A stretch of DNA of 64,000 nt from Perkinsus marinus ATCC 50983 (GCF_000006405.1 NW_003215766.1:775687-839686), one strand, 5' to 3'; positions 12,755 through 23,023 are shown, counted from the first letter of the stretch. A program made the numbers and translations. The notes: a model not told the origin generated them from the sequence alone.

Positions 12755-13407
12755 TTACTCCTCGTCCTCACCCTTGATAAGGTAAGTCATGGAGCACTTG
12801 CCGCAGTAGTAACGGTTGAAGTGGTTGGCCATGAAGACACCGGCACCGCAGGAGGCGTTAGGGCACTGCTTGCGGAGGCGCTGGACCTTGTTATCGGAGT
12901 CGACCTTGTAGAACTTCAAAGTGGCGAGCTTGACGTTCTTATGGGTGTGCTTGTTCTTCTTGGGGGCAGTGTAAGTCTTCTTCTTACGCTTCTTGCCACC
13001 TCCCAAGAGCTCCAAGTTGAGAGCGAGGACGGAATCCTGAAATTAAACGAATCAACGACGGGAGATACACAGTGCGAACACCCCCCCAACTGCAAGCCGT
13101 CCTTTTCCCATAGTATTACATCGGTGATTCCGGCATGGGCGAGCATAACCTCATCCTCGAGAGCAGCACCGGCGAAGAGAATACGCTGGTCCTCAACAGG
13201 GATGCCTTCAGCGGCCTACGCAACGAAAGAAGACGATGCGATCCTCGACAACCGATGGCAACACCAATTTCGAACCACGCAGCAAGAAGACGCTCAACCG
13301 TTTATGAGTAGTGTTATCACCTGTACGCGGGCCTTCACATCAGCGACAGTAGTGGCACCGTTGACGGCAACGGTGTTGCCAGTAAGTGAGCGGACGAAAA
13401 CTTGCAT
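12755..13407 (-). CDS. RPS27A: Divergent ubiquitin-like/ribosomal protein eS31 (S27a) fusion
   Basis: A fusion precursor whose C-terminal part is the small-subunit ribosomal protein eS31. Three exons join cleanly: 13407-13321 (29 codons), 13215-13120 (32 codons) and 13036-12755. The first 75 residues are a ubiquitin fold beginning [15 protein letters not shown] and ending LELLGGG before the basic [19 protein letters not shown] stretch. The eS31 part has the four-cysteine zinc site ([18 protein letters not shown]) and ends EDEE. The ubiquitin part is unusual. Ubiquitin lysines 6, 11, 29, 33, 48 and 63 are replaced or missing, and only a K27 equivalent remains (ADVKARVQ). [20 protein letters not shown] is closer in style to FUBI/FAU than to true ubiquitin. 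Processing after the GGG is expected, but the released domain could not build normal chains. Confidence 0.9.
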
Positions 13408-13927
13408 GGTTGACGGGGGCTTCTCAAATTCGTGAAAGGTATCGATCGGTGCATAGCGACTGAGGCGAGCGCTTCTTGAGAAATTTTTCTTGCAACTTGC
13501 ACGAACGATACCATGCATTCACATTGATGGACTCTCCCGTGCGGGCAAGGTGTGGTATCGTCGTCTCCCGATCCACTCTTCTATTTGGGTGGAGAATGCT
13601 TTGGGTGTCCACAACTTTATTTTGCTCGATAAATACTTAGCCGTGATTAACCTGTTGAGCGCTCGGGTTCATTGACTGCGAAACTGACTATGTTTAGCTC
13701 TTTTGTGAAAGCATTTGAGTGGCGTTCAAACTAGTCTTCCTCTTGCTCCTCTGCCTCGTTCCTTTGGATGTGTTTGATACCAACATGCGAGGCGGAGGTG
13801 TGGAGAGCTGAGGGAGTCTCTGTTGCTGGACTCTGAGCTTGGCCATACACATCCTCACTCTATGCTTCGATTTGGAGGCTAATCTTTCATATTCGATTAT
13901 CATCGGCTTGGCCGGCTTGGTGCTTTA
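13408..13927. other. Intergenic stretch upstream of the eS31 fusion
   Basis: About 520 bp. It should hold the promoter of the minus-strand eS31 gene and perhaps the start of the plus-strand gene that follows. A 69-codon minus open frame (13903-13694), rich in K, R, S and T, is present but has no family resemblance, so it is not called. Confidence 0.4.
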
Positions 13928-13979
13928 TGTATCCCTGCTGTACATGTAAGAGTGGCGCGCTATCTAAGGGTGATTAGTC

Positions 13980-15437
13980 GGTGGGTAGATCGGAAGTCAA
14001 ACTCAGTAGCCGAACCATACAAACTCGACCAGGCTGTGGATATATACGATCCGGTATACGACGGGTATATGCGGTGTAAGAGCCGCAGTAATTGATTTGT
14101 ACGTCTACTTACACATGTAATGCTGTAACCGTATTTTACTTCTAGCCTGGCCTGTTGCGTACCGGGGTCATGTCAATAACTATCTCCGAGGGGTTTTCTC
14201 GCTCAGGTGTGAGCTTGTTCAGAGGCGTGGGAAAAATGGTCAGCTTGTCGTTGTAAAGATCACTCTGGTATCTCCTCAGTTCACTATGTATGACCCCTCA
14301 ACAAGGGCTCTATTACAAATCCATGACCCTCTAGAGCAGGCAGGGTCCTTCGGTGGCCCGTCTATAGCTCAGAGGACTTTTCTGAGGACCAGAGAGGCAC
14401 AGGCGGCGGGGACGGCGGGGTAGTAGCAAGGGGAAGTTGACGACTTGGGTTGGGAATCTCAGTTTGTAGGGGCCCCTTAGAGTTGCTACAGCAGTTGGGG
14501 GAGGATTCAAGTGGGGCCCGGAAGCGGAAGTCCAGGATGAGGGTCCAATACCCAGAGCCGTAGTGAATGACCTCTTTTTCGGGAATGATATGGCATTGTT
14601 TTAGGGGCTACTCTGAGTCCCGATCACTGATGATACAACGCGGCCTTGTTAAGCAGATACAGGCGGAGCGTCGGGTACTTAGCCTCGAGCGACGACGTCA
14701 GCGGGAAGAACAAGCCTGTATGGCCCGTCAGAAACTGAGGGAAATCGAAGAGCGAGAGAAAATGAGGTCTGATGCAACTTCGTCTCCTCCCTGATGACTC
14801 GAGAGCTGCGTTCAGTACTGGGGAAAAGCAAAGGGTACTCCTGAGATACGGTTCAATGCCTATGGTAGAGAGTCTTTGGATGCTGGGAGGATGCGCCTGT
14901 GAGTAGTCCAGTGTTCGGATGTAGTGGTGACTTGTGTATAGCAGAGGAGAAAGGCAGTGGGATAATCCTGCAGTGAGGAAGCCCACTAGGTTTCACATGA
15001 AGGACAAGTAATGTGTACACTATGCTCTTGAAGTTGAAGTAGCAATGACTGAGGGCCTTAGAGAGAGTCGTGCTCATCAAATCTTGGTCTTACAACAGTT
15101 ATCGAGAAGGCAGGGGTCGGTCGCTCTGGCTGTTCGGTCCACGGCTATCTTCGGCTCTGAGAGAACAGGGTCTCGGGATTCATACTGGCTGGTGGACCTG
15201 AATGCTCTCGTCGGCACTTCAGCCGAAGGCCGAGCTGTGGTACTGAGTGTGTAGGGCCAGGGCTCTTTTGATCATATCCCTACTCTATTCAGGAACTGGC
15301 TGTCTCTTCAGATCTCTCCTGAGTCTCGTGAGTAGATAGCTCTACCAGCTTCCTCATTGTTACAGAGGCTCCCTCATGCGGGGCCGTCTCTCATGGATAG
15401 TGCTCTAGAGAAACTTCACAAGTGTGGTGTTCAGTAG
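13980..15437 (+). CDS. Unrecognised multi-exon protein-coding gene
   Basis: Several adjacent plus-strand segments have coding character but match no family I recognise. In order they are: SVAEPYKLDQAVDIYDPVYD near 14000-14085; AYRGHVNNYLRGVFSL, then VVVKITLVSPQFTMYDP near 14150-14320; a charged helical segment with VKQIQAERRVLSLERRRQ near 14600-14790; TPEIRFNAYGRESLDAGRM near 14840-14900; VALAVRSTAIFGSE and SYWLVDLNALVG near 15120-15230; ELAVSSDLSPESR near 15291-15329; and a last exon LPHAGPSLMDSALEKLHKCG with a TAG stop at 15437. GT and AG dinucleotides are available at most junctions, but I could not join them all in frame, and the start codon is not certain. The charged segment may be a coiled coil. 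It could be more than one gene. Confidence 0.4.
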
Positions 15438-15475
15438 TTGTTATCGTAGGTGGTAGTGTTTCATCGTCCATTTGA

Positions 15476-15864
15476 ATGTTCTATATTACTCGGCAGCTCC
15501 TCGGGCCTCCCAAGGCTCCCCGTAATGTCTTCTTCCCTTGGTTCAACTTTGTAGACTCGCCACTCTCATCGCAGGCAGTCAGATGGTCACCTTTGGTTAG
15601 GTCATTCATCGGTCGGGTATGTACCTCGAGCCGAATCGTATAGCATTCCGAGTGCCGGTTCATCTGACCAAGTTGGAAATACGGGAATACCTACGGAAAG
15701 TGAGAGGAATAACACATCTCTCGGCTGGTCATCGAGCCCGCCAGATATACGGCGTCAAGGCCATCCGCTGCACCACTGTTGTTCGTTTCCCTAAGGTGAT
15801 GAAGAACAGAGCAAGGGCCTATTACAAGAACGGGGCTCAGTTTAAGAAGGTAGCAGCTGCCTGA
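15476..15864 (+). CDS. MRPL23: Mitochondrial ribosomal protein uL23m
   Basis: A large-subunit mitoribosomal protein of the uL23 family. It has two exons, 15476-15550 (25 codons) and 15601-15864, around a 50-bp GT-AG intron that keeps the frame. The product begins MFYITRQLLGPPKAPRNVFF and continues with the uL23m core NRIAFRVPVHLTKLEIREYL, then RGITHLSAGHRARQIYGVKA and the basic end RARAYYKNGAQFKKVAAA. The FRVP-hhhTKhhIREYL pattern is the clearest match to human and fungal MRPL23. At about 112 residues it is short, as some protist versions are. Plastid or bacterial L23 is less likely because that family has different spacing around the loop. The gene starts only about 40 bp after the stop of the preceding gene. 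Confidence 0.75.
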
Positions 15865-15939
15865 TGATCATTGGGATGAGCAGTCTTCGAGAGTCAGGCG
15901 ATTGTCACGTGCGAAGAGACCATTCCTAACACTGTGAAG

Positions 15940-16502
15940 ATGCTCTCGAGCTCCTCGACACCACACCTCAATCCAGCTATACATAGGAACAAGCTGAGCA
16001 TGCAATACGACTACATACCGTATAGGTTGGTGCATACTATTGCATAGGCGTTTGCGGTGAAGGGGTATACAGGTTCGGACAAGACCGCAAGAACGATTGG
16101 AAACCTCGACATCGGCACGCTTGGAGAGAGCCCATCCCGCTCCTATTGAGGTAGGGTTGGGTTATGCAGGATCAGTGTAGGGCTCTGTAGAGGTGACCAT
16201 GGTCATCCGACCATCACCAAGAGAGAAGAGATGGCACTACACATGGACACGACATTGCCGCATCAGGACATTACCAATACGAAGAAGGCTATGCTGGACG
16301 GTAGGTGTACCGCGAGTCTCGGGTGGTATGGAATACATCAGGAACACCGAGGCAATCGTTCCCGAGGATAGATTTAGCCGAAATAAGACGACGGAAATAT
16401 GCGTACCAACATCAGTATGACCATCTGAAAGGCTCAGAGGACGTGCACATTGAGGAGCCAGCAGGGGGAGGTCCTGATCAGGAGCCGCTCTTCCGCCTGT
16501 AA
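15940..16502 (+). CDS. Unrecognised small multi-exon gene
   Basis: A small gene of probably four exons on the plus strand, 75 bp downstream of uL23m. From ATG 15940 it reads MLSSSSTPHLNPAIHRNK and then YDYIPYR. A second segment, near 16045-16140, gives YRFGQDRKNDWKPRHRHAW. A third, near 16195-16295, gives HPTITKREEMALHMDTTL. The last, from about 16303, gives RIDLAEIRRRKYAYQHQYD and ends PLFRL with TAA at 16500-16502. The product is about 130-150 residues, basic and rich in Arg and Tyr, without a signal peptide or membrane segment. Composition and size resemble accessory subunits of mitochondrial complexes, but this is only an impression and I do not recognise a family. Exon joins are uncertain. 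Confidence 0.4.
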
Positions 16503-16643
16503 CGTTTTTCGACATGTCTATGGCTTGCGGGCGTTTCTGAAGTACATTGTAATGTTGTTGTTTCCGAGGGAATGAGTGTAAGCAGTAGGCTTTCTTCTTG
16601 AACTGTACTCAAAATTGTAACGCAGCTTAGATTTACTTCAACC

Positions 16644-18490
16644 ATGGGGGGCGAGGACGATCGAGATCTCCTGGGCTTCGAGCCGACTGCTTCACCACCG
16701 ACAGATGATGAACTTGTCGGCCTGGCGCGCGGTGAGGAGGGTCCATGGCCATATGATCTCTACGTCAATCCCTCGGTTGGTGTGAAGAGAACAGAAGACT
16801 TCGGTGGCGGCCGAGGACTCTACAATGTATCAAATAACGTACCGTACAGCACCGTTGGGGAATGATTGTGTGAACCGTGGCTATCAGGTGATTCCAGTGG
16901 GAGCGCTCATCGCCTTCGAGAGACCTCTCCTTATCGAAACGTCCTACGACAAGCTACTGAGTAGTCTTCAGAAAGCAGCTGCTGATCCCTCAAAAAAGGA
17001 GATTATCCAGAAGGCAGGTCTCGATCGCTCCGCCTGCGACTGAATTGCTCAATCAGCTCTTCTCGGGATCTATTGAGGATAGTGCTGAACTCGATCTTGA
17101 GGGCATCCTGTCGCACAACTACATGGCGGAAGAGCCTCTCCCCATTAACGGCAGACGCGATGTGACGGACGATAAACTCTTTAGCCGAGTGAGCCCAGCA
17201 CCTGTGCTTCCCATCCCGCACTGGTCCGCTCCAGGTCGGCCTTTGGCCCTTCCTCTCGATGGCCAACCATTCCTACATCCCGAATGTTACTCGATCGCAT
17301 ATCGGCAAAGCGGGGTTCCTGGCATCGAGAGCGATTAGAGACATACCTCCTGGTAGGACTGCTATCCGGTGTCATCGAGTCCAGCAGTGTGTCAAGTTTG
17401 CTTTCTTCAGGAGCACAGCTGCTAGACAATTACTGCCCCACGTTGATGCCGTGGGTTGAGCGGAATAGAGTTACTCATTCTCAACATGGATTCAACGAGC
17501 CTTTCGATCCCAAGTAAAAGTTATCGCCGCGGAATCGGCTCCTTTCCATCGTCTTGACGGAGGAACTGCTTTTTCAACTGTCGGCAGGTTCGACATGTCG
17601 CCCCCTGAGGAGCTAGCTGCTCTCATGCAGGCGGTACGGGAGATCAAGGTGAGCTCAGGATTGGCCAGTAGTGTTAACGTGAGCTGACGTTCCCTCCTCA
17701 GCAAGCGTTGAAGGCGGGCCCACCGACGGCTGAGCAGTATGCCCTGGCTGGTGAGGAAGGCGATTCCGACGGCTCCATTGAACCGCCTACAATGAAGGAG
17801 CACTCGGAGATGTGCTTCCAGTCACTGATCGGCACATTAGAGCAGATCGATGGTTCTCTGAAGGATCCCTCCTTAGCCGTTGCCTACTCTACTCTGGCAG
17901 ATGCAGGTAGGAATACTCTTCATTGCCGCTATCGCTCCTGGCTACTCGTTTCCCCTCCAGCCAATGGTTCCGAGGCTTACGAGTTGGCGGTTCATGCCCT
18001 CTCGGAAGCGCTTGCTTTGTCGATGTCGCGCGAACCTTACAGTTTCGTGTCCTGCACTCTGAGCACGCGATTAGCAATCGCAGCTCGTCGGGTGTTAGAC
18101 GATGACAAGTGTGCGAGGCTGGAACAGGTTCGGGACTGGCCTTTCGCCATTGCTCAGCTCTCGTCCTTCAGATGGCTCGAAAACACTTCTGCGTGGTGTT
18201 CGGTGGCGGAGACTCCCTATTTGACCTCCGCAACAGCGCCTTACTATCCCCAAGGATTGGACGATGATTCTCACGTCTTCTTCGCACTAGTCCCAGTTTG
18301 TATAGGCGGTATTTGGTTCGTAGTCAATTGGTTTATGATTTACCTCACCAACAATGAGTTCATTTATGGTCGACAAGACACACTACTAAACATGAACAAG
18401 ACGGAACATCGATACTCTCTCCTCGATAGTGAGGATTATTGTGAGCTTAATCTGATGGTCCCATGGACGATAAAGACCCCTACCATGTGA
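16644..18490 (+). CDS. SET-domain protein (SMYD-like), probable lysine methyltransferase
   Basis: A candidate protein-lysine methyltransferase using S-adenosylmethionine. From ATG 16644 it begins MGGEDDRDLLGFEP. The split SET domain starts at VGVKRTEDFGGGRGLY, which fits the N-terminal GxGLxA region. It continues with VIPVGALIAFERPLLIET, the SMYD-style pre-SET strand, and then the catalytic NHSYIPNVTRSHIGKAGFLA and SRAIRDIPPG near 17255-17352. That is the NHSCxPN...A.RDIxxGE core with Cys replaced by Tyr. Downstream exons (17400-18170) are helical and mention no post-SET cysteine cluster. The last open stretch (18280-18490) contains a hydrophobic segment VCIGGIWFVVNWFMIYL and may be a separate exon or read-through. 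Several introns are required and not all boundaries are resolved. The tRNA-Leu array begins about 200 bp beyond its end. Confidence 0.62.
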
Positions 18491-18693
18491 GAACTCCCCA
18501 TTCACAGGTCCAACATCGTCTACCGGCCTATCATCAAAAACTATCCCGCGGTCGAGGGTCGAAAAACCAAACCCCACAGCACACAATCACTAGCGTATCA
18601 AATCACATTGAAGCCTCAACAGTTCATAGAATCACTCTCGCATGAGGGCCAAATGTTCTCGGTAGGGACTGAATTCTCTCAATAACGTGGATG

Positions 18694-18775
18694 GGGCGTT
18701 AACCCGGGTAGTTAAAGGAGTGTACCTAAGAGCTGCTGGATACGGTCCGCGTGGGTTCAAACCCCACAGCACTCA
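18694..18775 (+). pseudogene. Decayed tRNA-Leu copy at the left edge of the array
   Basis: The 3' half (variable arm, T arm and acceptor strand, ending AACCCCACAGCACTCA) matches the array consensus. The D arm and anticodon arm are scrambled (TACCTAAGAGCTGC in place of the anticodon stem), so it cannot fold as tRNA-Leu. It is separated by one spacer from the first good copy. Confidence 0.75.
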
Positions 18776-18883
18776 GACCAGTGTATAGTTACATTTGAAC
18801 GTTAATAATCCATCCACTCCGTCCCCCTACTCAGAAATAAATGCATCTAGGAGAAGAGCAGGTTTCTATTATTATAATTGAGA

Positions 18884-18965
18884 GAGTGTTTGCCCGAGTG
18901 GTTAAGGGGGTGGACTTAAGGTCCACTGGCCTCGGTCCGCGTGGGTTCGAGCCCCACAGCACTCA
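18884..18965 (+). tRNA. tRNA-Leu(UAA), array copy 1
   Basis: The fold seen here applies to all good copies. Acceptor GAGTGTT pairs with AGCACTC and the discriminator is A. The D stem is CCC/GGG. The anticodon arm is GTGGA-CTTAAGR-TCCAC with anticodon UAA. There is a long class II variable arm and a T arm GTGGG-TTCGARC-CCCAC. This copy differs from consensus at loop position 38 (G) and in the variable arm (CCTCGG). Confidence 0.93.
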
Positions 18966-19077
18966 GACTAATGTATCATTTCATTTGAGCTTTAACAATT
19001 CATCCATCTCTTACGTCCGCTTACTCAGGAACGAATGTATCTAGGAGAAAAGCAGGTTTCTCTAATTATGATAGAGA

Positions 19078-19159
19078 GAGTGTTTGCCCGAGTGGTTAAG
19101 GGGGTGGACTTAAGATCCACTGGACACGGTTCGCGTGGGTTCGAACCCCACAGCACTCA
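19078..19159 (+). tRNA. tRNA-Leu(UAA), array copy 2
   Basis: Intact arms; one C-to-T change in the variable arm (CGGTTCG). Confidence 0.93.
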
Positions 19160-19271
19160 GATTAATGTATCATTTCATTTGAGCTTTAACAATTCATCCA
19201 TCCACTCCGTCCGCTTACTCAGGAACGAATGCATCTAGGAGAAGGGCAGGTTTCACTAATTATAATAGAGA

Positions 19272-19353
19272 GAGTGTTTGCCCGAGTGGTTAAGGGGGTG
19301 GACTTAAGATCCACTGGACACGGTCCGCGTGGGTTCGAACCCCACAGCACTCA
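19272..19353 (+). tRNA. tRNA-Leu(UAA), array copy 3
   Basis: Consensus copy. Confidence 0.95.
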
Positions 19354-19465
19354 GACTAATGTATCGTGTTATATGCACTTTAACAATCCATCCATCCACT
19401 TCGTCCGCCTACTCAGGAACGAATGCATCTAGGAGAAAAGCAGGTTTCTCTCATTATAATAGAGA

Positions 19466-19547
19466 GAGTGTTTGCCCGAGTGGTTAAGGCGGTTGACTTA
19501 AGATCCCCTGGACACGGTCCGCGTGGGTTCGAACCTCTCAGCACTCA
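19466..19547 (+). tRNA. tRNA-Leu(UAA), array copy 4, probably defective
   Basis: The anticodon is still UAA. The anticodon stem is GTTGA/TCCCC and the T stem is GTGGG/CTCTC, so both carry mismatches. The D arm ends AAGGCGG. Likely a decaying copy. Confidence 0.7.
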
Positions 19548-19659
19548 GACTAATGTATCATGTTATATGCACTTTAACAATCCATCCATCCACTTCGTCC
19601 GCCTACTCAGAAACGAATGCATCTAGGAGAAAAGCAGGTTTCTCTAGTTTTAATAGAGA

Positions 19660-19741
19660 GAGTGTTTGCCCGAGTGGTTAAGGGGGTGGACTTAAGATCC
19701 ACTGGACACGGTCCGCGTGGATTCGAACCCCACAGCACTCA
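19660..19741 (+). tRNA. tRNA-Leu(UAA), array copy 5
   Basis: The T stem has GTGGA in place of GTGGG, giving one A-C mismatch next to the T loop; otherwise consensus. Confidence 0.85.
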
Positions 19742-19853
19742 GATTAATGCATCATTTCATTTGAGCTTTAACAATTCATCCATCCACTCCGTCCGCTTAC
19801 TCAGGAACGAATGCATCTAGGAGAAGAGCAGGTTTCTCTATATCTAAGGGAGA

Positions 19854-19935
19854 GAGTGTTTGCCCGAGTGGTTAAGGGGGTAGACTCAAGATCCACTGGA
19901 CACGGTCCGCGTGGGTTCGAACCCCACAGCACTCA
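19854..19935 (+). tRNA. tRNA-Leu(CAA), array copy 6
   Basis: The anticodon loop reads CTCAAGA, so the anticodon is CAA instead of UAA, still leucine (UUG). The anticodon stem has a GTAGA/TCCAC mismatch, which may impair folding. Confidence 0.85.
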
Positions 19936-20047
19936 GAATAATGTATCATTTCATTTGAGCTTTAACAATTCATCCATCCCTTACGTCCGCTTACTCAGGA
20001 ACGAATGTATCTAGGAGAAAAGCAGGTTTCTCCATATCTAATGGAGA

Positions 20048-20129
20048 GAGTGTTTGCCCGAGTGGTTAAGGGGGTGGAATTAAGATCCACTGGATACGGT
20101 CCGCGTGGGTTCGAACCCCACAGCACTCA
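20048..20129 (+). tRNA. tRNA-Leu(UAA), array copy 7
   Basis: Loop position 32 is A (ATTAAGA); the variable arm reads GGATACGG. Confidence 0.88.
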
Positions 20130-20241
20130 GATTAATGTATCATTTCATTTGAGCTTTAACAATTCATCCATCCACTCCGTCCGCTTACTCAGGAACGAAT
20201 GCATCTAGGAGAAGAGCAAGTTGCTCTATATCTTATGGAGA

Positions 20242-20323
20242 GAGTGTTTGCCCGAGTGGTTAAGGGGGTGGACTTAAGATCCACTGGACTCGGTCCGCGT
20301 GGGTTCGAACCCCACAGCACTCA
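20242..20323 (+). tRNA. tRNA-Leu(UAA), array copy 8
   Basis: The variable arm reads GGACTCGG; otherwise consensus. Confidence 0.93.
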
Positions 20324-20435
20324 GACTAATGTATCATTTCATTTGAGCTTTAACAATTCATCCATCCCTTACGTCCGCTTACTCAGGAACGAATGTATCT
20401 AGGAGAAAAGCAGGTTTCTCTAATTATAATAGAGA

Positions 20436-20517
20436 GAGTGTTTGCCCGAGTGGTTAAGGGGGTGGACTTAAGATCCACTGGACACGGTCCGCGTGGGTTC
20501 GAACCCCACAGCACTCA
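20436..20517 (+). tRNA. tRNA-Leu(UAA), array copy 9
   Basis: Consensus copy. Confidence 0.95.
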
Positions 20518-20629
20518 GACTAATGTAACATTTCATTTGAGCTTTAACAATTCATCCACCCCTTACGTCCGCTTACTCGGGAACGAACGCATCTAGGAGA
20601 AAAGCAGGTTTCTCTAATTATAAGAGAGC

Positions 20630-20711
20630 GAGTGTTTGCCCGAGTGGTTAAGGGGGTGGACTTAAGATCCACTGGACACGGTCCGCGTGGGTTCGAACCC
20701 CACAGCACTCA
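20630..20711 (+). tRNA. tRNA-Leu(UAA), array copy 10
   Basis: Consensus copy; its upstream tract is AAGAGAGC, shared with copy 21. Confidence 0.95.
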
Positions 20712-20823
20712 GACTAAGGTAACATTTCATTTGAGCTTTAACAATTCATCCACCCCTTACGTCCGCTTACTCGGGAACGAACGCATCTAGGAGAAAAGCA
20801 GGTTTCTCTATATCTAATGGAGA

Positions 20824-20905
20824 GAGTGTTTGCCCGAGTGGTTAAGGGGGTGGACTTAAGATCCACTGGACACGGTCCGCGTGGGTTCGAACCCCACAGC
20901 ACTCA
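20824..20905 (+). tRNA. tRNA-Leu(UAA), array copy 11
   Basis: Consensus copy; its downstream spacer is one of the few with a TTTT run. Confidence 0.95.
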
Positions 20906-21017
20906 GACTAAGGTAACATTTTATTTGAGCTTTAACAATTCATCCACCCCTTACGTCCGCTTACTCGGGAACGAACGCATCTAGGAGAAAAGCAGGTTTC
21001 TCTGTATGTAATGGAGA

Positions 21018-21099
21018 GAGTGTTTGCCCGAGTGGTTAAGGGGGTGGACTTAAGATCCACTGGACACGGTCCGCGTGGGTTCGAACCCCACAGTACTCA
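21018..21099 (+). tRNA. tRNA-Leu(UAA), array copy 12
   Basis: The acceptor 3' strand is AGTACTC (one G-T wobble); its downstream spacer also has a TTTT run. Confidence 0.92.
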
Positions 21100-21211
21100 G
21101 ACTAAGGTAACATTTTATTTGAGCTTTAACAATTCATCCACCCCTTACGTCCGCTTACTCGGGAACGAACGCATCTAGGAGAAAAGCAGGTTTCTCTGTA
21201 TGTAATGGAGA

Positions 21212-21293
21212 GAGTGTTTGCCCGAGTGGTTAAGGGGGTGGACTTAAGATCCACTGGACACGGTCCGCGTGGGTTCGAACCCCACAGTACTCA
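21212..21293 (+). tRNA. tRNA-Leu(UAA), array copy 13
   Basis: Same AGTACTC acceptor change as copy 12. Confidence 0.92.
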
Positions 21294-21405
21294 GAGTAAT
21301 GTATCATGTCATATGCACTTTAACAATCCATCCATCCACTTCGTCCGCCTACTCAGGAACGAATGCATCTAGGAGAAAAGCAGGTTCCTCTAGTTATAAT
21401 AGAGA

Positions 21406-21487
21406 GAGTGTTTGCCCGAGTGGTTAAGGGGGTGGACTTAAGATCCACCGGACACGGTCTGCGTGGGTTCGAACCCCACAGCACTCA
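21406..21487 (+). tRNA. tRNA-Leu(UAA), array copy 14
   Basis: Variable arm changes (CCGGACACGGTCTGCG); precedes the first 186-bp step. Confidence 0.92.
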
Positions 21488-21591
21488 GATTAGTGTATCA
21501 TTTCATTTGAGCTTTAACAAATCATCCATCCACTCCGTCTGCGAACGAATGCATCTAGGAGAAGAGCAGGTTTCTCTATATCTAATGGAGA

Positions 21592-21673
21592 GAGTGTTTG
21601 CCCGAGTGGTTAACGGGGTGGACTTAAGATCCACTGGACACGGTCCGCGTGGGTTCGAACCCCACAGCACTTA
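21592..21673 (+). tRNA. tRNA-Leu(UAA), array copy 15
   Basis: The D arm reads TTAACGGGG and the acceptor ends CACTTA, giving a terminal G-T pair. Confidence 0.88.
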
Positions 21674-21785
21674 GACTAATGTATCATGTTATATGCACTT
21701 TAACAATCCATCCATCCACTTCGTCCGCTTACTCAGGAACGAATGCATCTAGGAGAAGAGCAAGTTGCTCTATATCTTATGGAGA

Positions 21786-21867
21786 AAGTGTTTGCCCGAG
21801 TGGTTAAGGGGGTGGACTTAAGATCCACTGGACTCGGTCCGCGTGGGTTCGAACCCCACAGCACTCA
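21786..21867 (+). tRNA. tRNA-Leu(UAA), array copy 16
   Basis: The first base is A instead of G, so the terminal acceptor pair is lost; variable arm GGACTCGG. Confidence 0.87.
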
Positions 21868-21979
21868 GACTAAGGTAACATTTCATTTGAGCTTTAACAA
21901 TTCATCCACCCCTTACGTCCGCTTACTCGGGAACGAACGCATCTAGGAGAAAAGCAGGTTTCTCTATATGTAATGGAGA

Positions 21980-22061
21980 GAGTGTTTGCCCGAGTGGTTA
22001 AGGGGGTGGACTTAAGATCCACTGGACACGGTCCGCGTGGGTTCGAACCCCACAGCACTCA
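21980..22061 (+). tRNA. tRNA-Leu(UAA), array copy 17
   Basis: Consensus copy. Confidence 0.95.
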
Positions 22062-22173
22062 GACTGATGTATCATGTCATATGCACTTTAACAATCCATC
22101 CATCCACTTCGTCCGCCTACTCAGGAACGAATGCATCTAGGAGAAAAGCAGGTTCCTCTCGTTATAATAGAGA

Positions 22174-22255
22174 GAGTGTTTGCCCGAGTGGTTAAGGGGG
22201 TAGACTTAAGATCCACTGGACGCGGTCCGCGTGGGTTCGAACCCCACAGCACTCA
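22174..22255 (+). tRNA. tRNA-Leu(UAA), array copy 18
   Basis: Same GTAGA anticodon-stem change as copy 6, but the anticodon is UAA; variable arm GGACGCGG. Confidence 0.88.
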
Positions 22256-22367
22256 GAATAATGTATCATTTCATTTGAGCTTTAACAATTCATCCATCCC
22301 TTACGTCCGCTTACTCAGGAACGAATGTATCTAGGAGAAAAGCAGGTTTCTCTATATCTAATGGAGA

Positions 22368-22449
22368 GAGTGTTTGCCCGAGTGGTTAAGGGGGTGGAAT
22401 TAAGATCCACTGGACACGGTCCGCGTGGGTTCGAACCCCACAGCACTCA
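22368..22449 (+). tRNA. tRNA-Leu(UAA), array copy 19
   Basis: Loop ATTAAGA as in copy 7. Confidence 0.9.
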
Positions 22450-22561
22450 GATTAATGTATCATTTCATTTGAGCTTTAACAATTCATTCATCCACTCCGT
22501 CCGCTTACTCAGGAACGAATGCATCTAGGAGAAGAGCAAGTTGCTCTATATCTTATGGAGA

Positions 22562-22643
22562 GAGTGTTTGCCCGAGTGGTTAAGGGGGTGGACTTAAGAT
22601 CCACTGGACTCGGTCCGCGTGGGTCCGAACCCCACAGCACTCA
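22562..22643 (+). tRNA. tRNA-Leu(UAA), array copy 20
   Basis: The T loop reads TCCGAAC instead of TTCGAAC, altering the B box. Confidence 0.85.
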
Positions 22644-22755
22644 GACTAGTGTAACATTTCATTTGAGCTTTAACAATTCATCCACCCCTTACGTCCGCTT
22701 ACTCGGGAACGAACGCATCTAGGAGAAAAGCAGGTTTCTCTAATTATAAGAGAGC

Positions 22756-22837
22756 GAGTGTTTGCCCGAGTGGTTAAGGGGGTGGACTTAAGATTCACTG
22801 GACACGGTCCGCGTGGGTTCGAACCCCATAGCACTCA
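22756..22837 (+). tRNA. tRNA-Leu(UAA), array copy 21
   Basis: The anticodon stem has one G-T pair (GTGGA/TTCAC), and CCCATAGC changes the T-stem closing pair. Confidence 0.88.
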
Positions 22838-22941
22838 GATTAGTGTATCATTTCATTTGAGCTTTAACAAATCATCCATCCACTCCGTCTGGGAACGAAT
22901 GCATCTAGGAGAAGAGCAGGTTTCTCTATATCTAATGGAGA

Positions 22942-23023
22942 GAGTGTTTGCCCGAGTGGTTAAGGGGGTGGACTTAAGATCCACTGGACTCGGTCCGTGT
23001 GGGTTCAAACCCCACAGCACTCA
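22942..23023 (+). tRNA. tRNA-Leu(UAA), array copy 22
   Basis: T loop TTCAAAC; variable arm GGACTCGGTCCGT. Confidence 0.9.
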
